Source: Lentinula raphanica (lineage: Eukaryota > Basidiomycota > Agaricomycetes > Agaricales > Omphalotaceae). Taken from it: DNA of 11,515 nt. Position numbers and translations under genes: made by a program. The notes under the pieces are model-generated. The model saw only the letters and a list, made by a program, of their open reading frames with translations. It was not told the origin of the DNA and searched no databases. Of the stretch, positions 1 to 10,400 are shown piece after piece. How positions within the stretch are numbered: the first letter of the stretch is position 1; every line of letters begins with the position of its first letter. The stretch is taken from NCBI GenBank assembly GCA_027919835.1, contig JANVFP010000075.1, forward strand, positions 1 through 11,515. The letters are read 5' to 3'.

Positions 1-3000
1 CTCAACCTGCAGGCCTGCAGGAAATATTATCAACTATTCATGAATCAACGGACATGAATGTCACTGTTCAACGCAATATCACCCAAGTAAACTACCGAAC
101 CATCTGGAAAAGTTCCCCACTGATCACTCATTCTACCTGCAGAAACTCAACTCTTTCACCCGTGTCCCAGACTACATTGCCTATCTGGCTCATATATTGT
201 CTGCGATGCCACAAGAAGAAGAACGGATTCGGACATCGCCGGCTACCTTTTGAAGAACAACGCACGCCTTTCTCAATTCGTCCCCAGATGTGCGCAGTAT
301 GTCAGGCTGCTGTACTCAATGCCTTTGATGACGGGTCGGTCATGATTCGAAATGCTGCTGGTCAAGATATCGTGTCAATTCTCGGTGTGCTTGAACCTCA
401 AAATTGGCCGGAATGTTTATCTCAGCTAGTCAACATGCTGCACCTCTCTGACTCGGATAAACAAGAGGTGCGTGTGTATAGAACTAATATCTGATGGCTA
501 CGATTCAATCATTCAATAGGCCGCGTTCAGCGTACTGGAGCAAGTATGCGAAGATTATCCAGAAAAACTGGATGTAGAAATACGAGGGGCACCTTTAGAA
601 TTTATGATTCCAAAATTCCTCGCTCTTGCAGACATCCTTCATCAAAAATGCGCTGTCATGCTGTCGCGTGCCTCTCATACTTTGTGCCCGTAAATTGCCA
701 ATCGCTCTTTGTCCATATAGATGCCTTCATTGCCTGTCTCTTCCGACGAGCTTCTGATGACGATCCGTTCGTCCGTCGACGCGTCTGTCAAGCACTCGTT
801 CTTTTACTCGCTGCACGGCCAGAAAAGCTCATGCCCGAGATGGACCATGTGGCGGAATACATGCTATACTCCTTAAAGGACACAAATGAAAACGTTGCCC
901 TTGAGGCTTGCGAGTTTTGGCTCTGTTTTGCCGAGGATGTCAAATTGGCTCCGTTCTTACGGCCACTGCTTGCAAGGGTTGCCCCAGTACTATTGGATTG
1001 CATGATTTACGGAGAAGACGATCTTCTGTCGCTGGAGGGTGACACTGAGGATGCTGAGGTCCCGGATAAGGAGTCGGATATCAAACCTCGACACTACGGT
1101 GGAAAATCGCACAATTGTGAGCGAGATGTGAATGGTGATGCAACCGAAGGTTCAAAGAATCGCATTGGTGCTTACGGCGAGGAGATAATTGATTCCGATG
1201 ATGACGAGGACTACCTTGACGATGATGATTATATGGACGAGATGTCCACGGAATGGGGTCTCCGAAAATGCGCAGCGCCGCTCTGGATGTTCTTGCAGTC
1301 AGGTTTGGTGGCGACCTGCTCAATGTACTGCTCGCGCCTCTCAAGGACAAACTCTGGAGTAATGATTGGCTACAGAGAGAGAGCGGGATTCTCGCTCTCG
1401 GTGCAATGGCAGAAGGTAATCGTGGATCACGTCTTCAGACTTACAACGATATACTGAGCTTGATCATCAGGCTGTCGAAGCCATCGAACCCCACTTGCCG
1501 ACACTTGTTCCATATCTGATCAATACACTCAATGATTCTAAAGTGAATTTCCTTTTTTTGCCTGCTTCTTGCATTACTAAGAAATAATGCAGCCGCTCGT
1601 TAGGTCAATCACTTGCTGGACACTCGGACGTTATGCCAGCTGGACTACCCAACCAATTTCCGCCGAGCACAAGCAAAAGTATTTCATACCTACAATGGAA
1701 GGAGTGAGTTTCCTTTACAACTCTAAAATTCCTTGGAGTTCTATTCATTATGTGAAAGCTTTTGCGTATGGTCCTTGACAACAACAAACGCGTGCAAGAG
1801 GCAGGTTGCAGTGCATTCGCAACTCTTGAGGAAGACGCGGGAATGGAGCTTGCTCCCTATTTGGAGCCCGTCCTGAGAAACTTGGTTTTGCATTCGACAA
1901 ATATCAGCACAAGAACATGCTCATTCTTTACGACGCTGTTGGGACCTTGGCTGACGCAGTAGGGCGCGAATTATCCAATCCTACTTACGTCGAGATCCTG
2001 ATGCCTCCACTCACTAACCGCTGGGCTAAATTGAAAGACGATGACGTAGATCTTATACCCCTTCTCGAGGTATGGTTCCTAGCATTAACATTTATTCTAT
2101 TTTTCTCAAACTCTACTAGTGCCTGGCTTCAGTAACCATCGCTATGGGTCATGCATTCCTACCGTATGCTCCACCAGTTTTGAGAGATGTTGTTCCATCA
2201 TACACACATCCCTTCTTCAATACCAACAATTCCAGCAGAATCCCGAACTTGACGAGCCAGACAAGTCGTTCCTCGTCGTCGCTCTGGACCTTTTGTCAGG
2301 CCTGACTCAAGGTCTCGGCATGGCGCTCGAAGTCCTCATCAGCCAGAGCCAGCCGAATCTGTTGAGCCTACTCACGGTTTGCTTGAAGCACCCTCAAGCC
2401 CCCGTCCGACAATCTGCGTATGCCCTCGTTGGGGATATGGCCATGGGCTGTTTCAGTATTCTACGGCCATTCATGCCTGCTATTATGTCAGAACTGATTT
2501 TGCAACTGGACCCAGAACCAAAGGTTGAATTCGTTAGTGCATCAAATAATGCGGCATGGTCGGTTGGGGAAGTGGCGTTGCGCTATGGAAGAGGCAAGTA
2601 AAGGTTATATTTGCTCGAGTCGAGACTCATTGTCTTCTTAGACGATCTTGAATTCCAACAATGGGTAAATCCGCTGATTTCGAGGTTGATACCGATTCTC
2701 CTTCACCCCAAAGCACCCCGAAGTTTGCATGAGAACGCAGCTGTATCTATTGGCCGTATCGGACTCATGCATCCTGGTCTTGTTGCGCCGCATCTTCCAG
2801 AGTTTGCTCAAGCCTGGTGTCAAGCTTTATATGAGATCCGGGATAACGAAGAGAAGGACTCAGCATTTCGCGGGTTATGTACCATGGTGCAAGCAAACCC
2901 GGCAGGTATTGCGAAGGTGAATCAATTTCCTTTACTCATATAGGTTTTACCATGGCTCAATCTTGGTACAGAGCTTACTGTGGTTCTGTAACTCAATCGT

Positions 3001-3151
3001 CAGATGGACTCAGCCATCACCGGAGCTGAACAACATGTTCCAAACACTATTGCAAGGTTTCAAGCAACACGACGAAGCTGGATGGGCTGCACAAGTTGCG
3101 TCATTCCCGCCTGTGATTCAGGAGCGACTGGCTACCCGCTACGGGGTATAA
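1..3151 (+). CDS. KAP104: Transportin (karyopherin beta-2, Kap104 family), 5' partial, frame interrupted by indels
   Basis: Nuclear import receptor of HEAT repeats that carries PY-NLS cargo (hnRNP-type proteins) through the pore and releases it on RanGTP. Likely exons: 1-86, 143-467, 520-1415, 1471-1542, 1593-1703, 1759-2069, 2120-2593, 2642-2916, 2972-3151, about 910 aa, close to the family's roughly 890-900. Reading opens as [15 protein letters not shown], so the start codon lies just outside the window. Family signatures seen: [49 protein letters not shown], the acidic H8 loop (Asp/Glu-rich, about 1189-1245) followed by [58 protein letters not shown], and the family's terminal RLATRYGV before TAA at 3149. 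Frame breaks are needed near 234, 280, 297, 305, 632, 1276, 1472, 1887 and 2180. Splicing does not explain them, and the protein stays conserved on both sides. The intron at 2594-2641 starts with GC. Identity is secure; intactness is not. Confidence 0.93.
2594..2641 (+). other. GC-AG intron in the transportin gene
   Basis: The exon ends AGAG and the intron opens GCAAGT, a perfect donor except for C at +2; it closes CTTCTTAG. Removing these 48 nt joins YGR to [12 protein letters not shown] in frame, as expected for fungal transportins. No GT donor nearby gives the same join. Confidence 0.8.
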
Positions 3152-3808
3152 TCGAACAAATTCAAACGTTTTTTCCGTCCTCTATCGGTTGAAAGTAATT
3201 ATCACTGTTTTCCTCCTTTGGAATTCCCTGAATCTCTGGTCCTGCTCGTAGTTACCAATCTCTTTTCCACATCTCTTGCTTCAGGATCCCTTTGTAGTGT
3301 AGTCAAACCTCGTCTCCATCGTAGCAGTAGTATACTTTCTGTAGTCATAGGTAGTCTCCGTTAAACATGTCCTGTCATCTGCATATTTGCCAGCACTCTT
3401 TTTTTCTTGCCTCTTACATTTACGTAGCATTAGGTAGCAATAGGTAGCATTAGGTAGCATTAGCATTCCAAAGTAGTGTAGTATTCGTTTTATCCTGCAA
3501 GTAGATGTTTCTCTATACATACAGATCTCATGAAATGTACCATACTTTGTGTCTTGTGCCCTCCCAGAAGACCTTGGAAAGAACATGGCAGGCGAGACCG
3601 TGATGGCATCGACATGATTCGACTTTGGAGGATTCCTCGTCGGTATGTTAGCATTTGTTTCTTTGTGCTCTACGTTTTCTATGTTGTTTACTCCAATCTC
3701 CGGACGTTCATATTTTCATCCTCGTTTCCAGTAGTCATTTCTCTGATTATCCGAATGATATATAAATATCATAGCATTATACAGCAGTACAGCGAGTCCA
3801 GAGAGATT
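3152..3808. other. Convergent intergenic region (3' ends of transportin and lectin)
   Basis: This 657-bp AT-rich stretch lies between two genes that face each other, so it should hold both 3' UTRs. It contains a short 10-bp tandem repeat (separate entry). Open frames on either strand show no family resemblance. A GC-richer patch at about 3545-3640, followed by a donor-like GGTATGTT near 3641, could be a transcribed fragment, but I cannot assign it. No tRNA fold was recognised. Confidence 0.6.
3421..3467. repeat. 10-bp tandem repeat, unit TAGGTAGCAT, about 4.5 copies
   Basis: Four consecutive 10-mers run TACGTAGCAT, TAGGTAGCAA, TAGGTAGCAT, TAGGTAGCAT, followed by a partial TAGCATT. They sit in the convergent 3' region. 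The period is exact and two units carry one substitution each, so this is a small minisatellite. Related TAG-rich words (GTAGCAGTAG, AGGTAGTC) occur about 70-100 bp upstream. Confidence 0.9.
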
Positions 3809-5441
3809 CTAAAATCGTTTGGGATTCGTATACAAAGCCCCGAAACCACCCCCGCCGCCCATTGGCATCCCACCAAAGTTACCCATCCCTCCTCCGCCGT
3901 ATCTATTTCTGCGTTGGTATTCCATCCAGCCGTAGTATCCTCCTACGCAGACTCCCGCGAATAGGAATAGCTTGAAGAAGAAACCGGTCCATGTTGAGGA
4001 GGAAACCCCAGGTATCTTTCTGCCAGATGAGCTTTTGGAGGTATTGGAGGTGATGGCTGAGGTGATAGCGGAAGATGTTGTTACGGCGATTACACTGAAA
4101 GAATGTAAGAAGAAGAAGGTACTTTGAGGAAGGTATGAACATACTCATGTGCGTCCGAGACGTCTCCGGTCATGGCTGAGAAGCCGAGGAAAGGACTTGC
4201 AGGAAGGGATACGCCTTCGACGTAGAAGCAATCGGTCCATTCGTCCCCTACAATATTGGTCGATGTCAGGTCTTTGCGAAGTGTATAGGAAATATTTAGT
4301 ACGAACATGCTTGATACTGGATCTTGACCTGTTCAAGCTCATAAGACGAATACGTTGAATGATGAGCAAACCACTTACGTCCAAGAGTGTATCTTTAACA
4401 TAGGTAATCCGTAGCTTGGTCGCGATGTTTGTTCTGCGATAGTTCGCCTGGTAACAACATCTTTGAGTCCCGACAAGGGCTATTGGTAGAGCATCATACC
4501 GAACAAGCTCCAATCTCTTGACCGTCCCCGTCATTGCCGTAGTTATACTCGAGTTTGCCATCTCCTAGTATCGCTGTTATACGGGGGAATGCGTACGTGT
4601 GCCGAGCGTTTGCGTAGCTTGAAGCATAAAGTATTATCAGCATATACACCTTTCACATCAAGTGAAGAGCATTCATACGTGTCGAGGAATAACCCAAACC
4701 CGTGAACTGGTCTGGATATAACGAGTTGTGACAAGTTTGCATAGACTGATAAGGATGCCAACATACTCTTGTTGCCGAATACTGGACCCGGTTGTGTACG
4801 TTCTGTCGTTAACCAGACAGCCATGCCGTCTCCAAATAGATGCCCTGAATCACCAGAAACCTATTGCACGAGTGAATAAAGGAGCAGGCTGTCATAGAAA
4901 GCTTTGACGCACCTTGAATTCCACTTCAATCACAAAATTTTGCGACGTTAATGGTAGCCGGGACCATAACCAACCCTATCAGAACGAATTGAGCGGGAGA
5001 CGGACTGGATGTGTGATTCAAACGAACCATTTGGGAAGGACGGTTGCGCGTTAGACGGATGTGCTTATTTGTGTTCTGTAGAGCATTTAGAGTCAAGAAG
5101 AAGGGAGATAATCGGACGGAAACATACGATGTAGGAATCAGCTCCGAAATCCCACCATCTACACGTAGGGCCATGAACCTGTTGAACTGTATACTGAGAG
5201 AAAGGGTGGCTCTACCTATTCTGCAGATCTTGGTCGATGTATGGTGCAAATAGAGAATGCGTGCGGAGTTGTACAGTCTGTTGGACACGTTAACTGACGC
5301 TCGGGCAGAGTGTTTGTATCAACGGACCCTCTCAATCGTCTGGTTGCCTATTTTTGTTGGAACAGTATCAGCTGCGGCTTGTGCAAAGCCAAATAGAGGA
5401 AGAATTGCGAGGATTGAAGGCCATAGAGAGGATGAGAGCAT
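3809..5441 (-). CDS. L-type lectin-domain cargo receptor (VIP36/ERGIC-53/Emp47 type), type I membrane protein
   Basis: Probable glycoprotein cargo receptor cycling between ER and Golgi. Exons read downward from 5441: 5441-5328, 5277-5216, 5158-5128, 5075-5028, 4975-4913, 4860-4767, 4711-4679, 4617-4500, 4447-4379, 4328-4311, 4247-4145, 4094-3809; about 346 aa. The ATG at 5441 starts a signal peptide (LWPSILAILPLFGFAQA), which fixes the start. Lectin-domain landmarks: GWLWSRLPL, GDGMAVWL (about 116), GLGLFLDTYANAR with the ligand-site Asp about 148, LGDGKLEYNY, GACS (Cys about 187), DEWTDCFYV (Cys about 224, probable disulfide partner) and FLGFSAMTGDVSDAHD. A Ser/Thr stalk (253-288) leads to one membrane segment (about 289-307), a short basic patch, a Gly/Met-rich tail and terminal NPKRF. 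One base appears missing in exon 7 (GGG at 4693-4695) and one at the exon 10 end (4310). Divergent from RIT1. Whether it is nearer VIP36 or Emp47 is undecided. Confidence 0.88.
4248..4310 (-). other. Possible GC-AG intron in the lectin gene, with a one-base frame problem
   Basis: After VKIQYQ the sequence continues GCATGT, and the next exon (GDEWTDCF) follows TTGTAG. No GT donor gives the family-conserved join. A GC donor fits, but one exon base (probably a G before the donor) must be missing to keep frame, so the exact boundary is uncertain. Confidence 0.5.
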
Positions 5442-5552
5442 TACTGAAGGTATAAGTTTTGAGCTGAGAGAAAGGAAACTGCCAAAAACTATAACATATC
5501 AATTCCACGTGGCGTTCAGAATTCTGATTTCTTTGACTTAGCCATCATCATC
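5442..5552. promoter_or_regulatory. Divergent promoter shared by the lectin and RIT1 genes
   Basis: Only 111 bp separate the two start codons, so both promoters and both 5' UTRs must fit here. A perfect palindrome CCACGTGG lies at 5505-5512; its CACGTG core is the classic E-box bound by bHLH factors. No obvious TATA box at a fixed distance is seen. That the E-box is functional is inference. Confidence 0.6.
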
Positions 5553-7418
5553 ATGGACCAAAACACAGCTGAAGCTTTTTCTCATCTTCGCAAAGAGTCT
5601 CTGGACATCTACAATCGCCTCAAGTCCATCGAAGAAGACATCCAATTCATCTACCAGATTCACAACGCCTATCTTGATTATCCTCTTCTTCGTACGCGAG
5701 CTCTAACCGGCACAAGTCATTCTCATTGAGATCATTCTGGATCAGCAAATTTAAGATGTGGCGCGTGGTATACAGATCCTTCTCTGGTATGCTCTGCGCG
5801 TACGTGTCCGCTCGTACGAGTACTGATAATAATATGTGTGTATCAGGCAGCGCCTCATCCCGCTTACTTCAAATCCACCGATGGCCACTTTTCCAACTGG
5901 AGCTTCAATCTTCGAAGAGCAAATTTACATCTGTTGAACTTATGCTCTAGCTCTGATGGGTATGTATGTTTTTGGAGCATCCCAGAGCAATTTACTCATC
6001 GCGAACGCGTCAAGGATCATCCTCGTCGATTCTACGAGGTCGGGGAAGCGTATGCCAGATGCATTGTCAAAACGATTCCTAGTATGCGATCAAACTCCTC
6101 GAATGGCGTTTGCCAAGTGATACTGATCGATCCAACTTAAGTTTGGTGCGCTGTCGTGAATCGGGCAATGCTTTTGCGATACCCAGAAACTTCGCGTCGG
6201 GACTGGGATATCTTGCTTCACACACCTCCAGGTGTGGTCAGCACACAAGAACACTCGCAGATCGTACCTTTGTTGGATGGATGGGCCTCTGCTTTGAATG
6301 TGAGAGATCATTGCTTTCCTTGTTCCTGTCTTACACTGAAGTCCTTTGGTTCAGGAATCTTCCTACGCCTTGCCAAATCTATCTTTACCACTTCGACCAG
6401 CGAGTATCACTTCCTCAACCTCCTTGCCTCCGCCTCTACTGATTCAAACTTCAAGATCTGGATCACCCCTGCCTCTACATCATTTCCCAAGTTTCCTTCA
6501 GAATCACAAACATTCTTTCCCGTCGTCTGTGTTTCTGCTTCGCGTCAAGTGCAAGAGGGTGTGGATCGACGTAGCGGGGGGTTCGTTTATATTCAAGGAT
6601 CTGGAGACGATCATGAACTATGGGGAATGGTCAGTTGTGCCCCTTCATAATAATCCTTCATTTATCAATGATGCTGCCGATGCATTTCTAACCGATCTTG
6701 CATTTAGGGCCTCACTCCCGAAATTTTCTGGGAAGATCGCAAGCTGATCATGTCTACTGGTCGGTCCGATATGGAAGCGGTCGTCGCCTCATGCGCATCT
6801 AGGGCTCATGGGTCAAACAAAGCTCGTCGACCTTCTGCTATCGACCGAGTCAACGGCCGTATTCTTCTGTGCTCGACGGCCGATATTATAGCAGAGTTAA
6901 AGGGCCAGCTACACCAGACATTTGAAATACCTGCAGTCGTTACATTCCTCGTCCTTTCCTCTCATGCCAGATGGAATGACGCGTCCATGGTTGCTAATCC
7001 TCGCGTACAATATATTAGTGCGCCAGAAGGGAAGAACGGAAGAACGTTCGTCCAGACGGTCTTTCCTCGTTCGATGGATTTCATCCAAACACAGCTAATT
7101 CAAGGAAGGAGCGTTTGCGTCGCTTGCGATACTGGCAAGGACCTCAGTGTCGGTGTAGCACTCGCGGCGCTTTCGAGGTTTTTTGATGAGCACGGCAAAT
7201 TCCTGGAATCTAATACACAAAACAATACTCTTGGTAGCTACATATGGTCTACATCCATCTTCCTCACATTAACATCTCAATCAGACAAGCGAATCATCCG
7301 CACACGCCTGGAATGGATCATCGCTTCCAGACCGCAAGCCAATCCTACACGGAGCACTTTGAAGAGGGTCAATGAGTTCCTCTTGACTCCTAACTCCTTG
7401 TTCCACAAACAAACGTGA
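5553..7418 (+). CDS. RIT1: tRNA A64-2'-O-ribosylphosphate transferase (Rit1)
   Basis: Adds a 2'-O-ribosyl phosphate to A64 of initiator tRNA-Met, blocking its use in elongation. Exons: 5553-5691, 5746-5786, 5847-5959, 6015-6081, 6142-6299, 6355-6399, 6456-6629, 6708-7233, 7285-7418; about 465 aa, somewhat shorter than yeast Rit1. N-terminal transferase-domain signatures: LRCGAWYTDP, FKSTDGHFSNWSFNLRRANL, STRSGKRMPDALSKTIP, WCAVVNRAML, GSGDDHELWGMGLTPEIFW. The C-terminal phosphatase-like (DUSP-related) domain has ACDTGKDLSVGVALA, a P-loop-like CxTGKD motif with Cys about 386, and ends SRPQANPTRSTLKRVNEFLL. The ATG at 5553 opens the first conserved frame. One A seems missing from the run at 6069-6072, between SK and TIP. 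The intron at 6400-6455 starts with GC. The 51-nt segment 7234-7284 is probably an intron but is frame-neutral. The stop is 37 bp from the convergent palB stop. Confidence 0.93.
6400..6455 (+). other. GC-AG intron in RIT1
   Basis: The exon ends CGACCA, the intron begins GCGAGT and ends CTTCAAG. Removing 56 nt gives LPLRP joined to IWITPAS in frame. A GT donor two bases downstream of the GC would break the frame, so the GC donor is preferred. Confidence 0.75.
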
Positions 7419-7455
7419 TGGTGCGGAAGAGGGCCATCGTGGAGCCTTTGATATA

Positions 7456-10400
7456 TTAAAGCTGCTTTGGTATAATTTCAGTCGACACGAGTGTGCTAGA
7501 TACAATGAGTTGGAAACCACATTGTATTCCTGGGTTGTACGTCGATGGAACAACCCAATATCGACCTTTGGGTAAGGACGTCAGAGGTGTTGCTACACCT
7601 GTGATTGGATCATCATAGGGTCCTGATGTCGCAACATGATTGTGACTGGTCATACTGTCCACCGATGCGGGATAGACAGTCACATTCAGGCTGACACTCG
7701 ATGAGGGCCGAATAAGTTGAAGGCGGATTCTGAAAGGGAACGTAGTAAGTAAAAATTTGAAGAGAGAGAAAGGGTATTACAGAATTTGAGATTGTGTAGC
7801 AATGTTCAATTCGTAAATGGGGTTTTGGGAGTATCTATTGAAGCTGGGAGCTCCAGCGGCGGATGATTCATGCCTAGGAAAAGGTCATGAAAACTTATGC
7901 TGGATGAACATAGGCTTTACTTACCAGGTACCCTTGACTGTCTTCCTGTACATTCCAGCACCTTCCTGAGGAATGGAAACAATATCGAAGCTTGCAAAGC
8001 TATTCACGCTCAATGAGAACGATCCGGATTGGTATGGCTCAAATGTAGATATGATAATGGTATAGTCCCCCGCTATAACACTGGCATGTGAGTATACCAT
8101 TGTATATGTAAATAAGCTACTTGCGTGCCAGTTGTGCGGTGAGACGTGCGAGACCATGAGTATACGAACCCGAGGTGGCAGCAATGCTCTTTTGTGCGGG
8201 CCTAAGTATTATGTGAAGTGATACACGAACAAGCATTTCACTGCGAGTTATGGATTGACGTACTCATGTATCCTTTTACCCTGCGACCAGCAGACCATAA
8301 CCTGGACAGGTAAATCCTTACTTGTTTCCACGATGAGAGTCGTACGTTTCGCAATCCGTGGTTGAGCTTGTTTCGAAGGATGTATCCGGAGATGATATTG
8401 AGGATTGATCATGAACGTAGGATACGTATGGTTCCCTCCAGAATTTTTACTTGTCAAATTGTCCTCTATCTATAGGATTTTTCGAGCTTCAAAGACTGAG
8501 ACTGACTAGCTTCTCACAAAATTACCGTTCTAGTGAAAGGAAACTTGGGAATCTCTTTCTCCCAGGTGATATTGAGGTGCTTTGGTGCGTAGATCGTCAC
8601 GTCAAAGCCGATATCTTCAGTGAGATCTTCGCAGATGGCAAGTATGGAAACAGAGGCAGACTGGTTGAGCGGCAATATTTTCGTCTTTGTCTTCATCAAA
8701 AGTTAGTCTAAGCTAGAGATAGAAACGAGAGAACGCAACTAGAACGTGAGGACTGTTGGTGAATGACCCCTGTACAGATCCCGACGAGACTCCTTTAGAA
8801 GGCTCGAACTTGCCCATATCAGTGGAGAAACATACCTTGAGCGATATCTCCTGTTTATTGCACACAATAGAACATCCGAGTTCGTCGTCTTTCAATTTGA
8901 ACTTTGCAGGCAATGAATTCCCCGGGCTTTTTTGTGTCATGAACATGTCGAGTAAGTAATACCCATATCTCTTCTGGATCTGGCCCGGTACGTTCAAGCT
9001 TGGCACGAACGTGGTGCGTGCAGGCTGAACGATATTGAATCAAATGTGTGATGATACAGAACATCCTCTGAGCCAACCTTTTCTGTCCGTCCGCGCTCTC
9101 CACTGTCTGAAGTCCAGGACGTTTGTCACAAATTGATTGAGAGATCGAGGGAAACGCACGCATGATAAGTCAAACTTGAAGACCAAATTCGGGGATCCCA
9201 GTTCAGGTATATCCCCTCGAAAATATTGAGGGCATCTAACCAAGCCATCTCGAACAAGTCTGAGAAGGAGCCATTTCAGTTTCGTCAATGAGTATATGAC
9301 AAAACCCACTTCTTCGTTTCCGAGTTGCGACGTCGGAAAGTTCAGATTGAGCCCAGGAATCCAGAATGGTGACAAACCGACCATTCTGGTTTTCCTGTAC
9401 ATCTATCAAGCGTTCTGAGCTCAGCAGGTGTCAGCCTAAGCCATGCCACCGTTCATACATACCAGTGACAGCATAACTGTGGGTTGAAAGGAGCTCCCTG
9501 TCATTCCAATGGATGCCGGGTTTATTCCCCGTGCCAAAAGTGAGCATACACTTTCCGTCGCGAAATCCTTCTAAGGTTCTAGTCCATGTTCTCTCACTCT
9601 CAAAACTTGGACTGTGATGCTTGTCAGTTCTGTATATGACACTGAGTACAGAAGACATGCCTTTTGATCTCAACCTGCTCTGGGATCCAGCCCGTCAACA
9701 CGCTAATCTGCATTCAGAAAGGTTATCGTCGTAAGGAATTCAACTCACTGCAAATCAATAGCGGTATTTCTGAGTATGAGAAACCGATGAGGGCCTCAAA
9801 CGGGATACGAGATATATGCATCTTACGATCCAGGAAAGTCATATCCACCCATGAGAACCATGTACTATCAATTGCTCAACGAGCGTTTGAGAACGAGGAG
9901 GATGAATGATACTCACACCTTTCTCCAGAATGCTAGGCCAGGATATCAATCGGTTCTGCGCCACTTGTTGACTTGACTCGGACGCCATACATGTCAAACA
10001 CAAAGGGTCTCCCGAGGTTGGGTTATATGGTAGTAGACCGTCAATGCCTTTGTAGGCTTCAGCGACAAGTTTGAAGAGTACAAGCTGAGCCTTACTGATC
10101 TAGGATGAATAGATTCTCAACGTTCACGTTAACAATTAGGAATCGGCAACGCTTACTCTTCTCCAGCCTCCATTGAAAAGCAGTTTAAGGTCATATGTAT
10201 GGCGAGATTGCGGCTTAACAATTGTAGGTGTATGTAAGATAGATTTTGATAGCTATATGGAAACACTCGAATCCTCATTGAAGTCCGGTCGCGAATTGTA
10301 TACAAACTCACGTTTGATCCAAAACGTTGATCATGGTCAATACAGCAGGAGATAGAAGCACAAACGGAACAGTCCGTGACAATATTCTGCGATATTTCTT

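Noticed and set aside
1..3151. Transportin as a pseudogene
   Set aside because: Conservation is very high between breaks, splice sites are intact, and similar homopolymer indels occur in the neighbouring genes, so sequence error is more likely.
3421..3467. CRISPR-like array
   Set aside because: The units are contiguous 10-mers without spacers, in a eukaryotic context.
3281..3586. Minus-strand open frame of 101 codons
   Set aside because: It reads through the tandem repeat and the 3' UTR region, with no conserved motif and no splice logic.
3530..3964. Plus-strand open frame of 144 codons with a hydrophobic stretch
   Set aside because: Its second part is antisense to the lectin's last exon, and its first part is AT-rich convergent 3' sequence with no recognisable domain.
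4145..4561. Long minus-strand open frame overlapping the lectin
   Set aside because: It is the lectin locus read out of frame across several introns; the spliced model explains the conserved motifs.
9664..9909. Plus-strand open frame opposite palB
   Set aside because: It is antisense to palB exons 7-9 and has no independent support.
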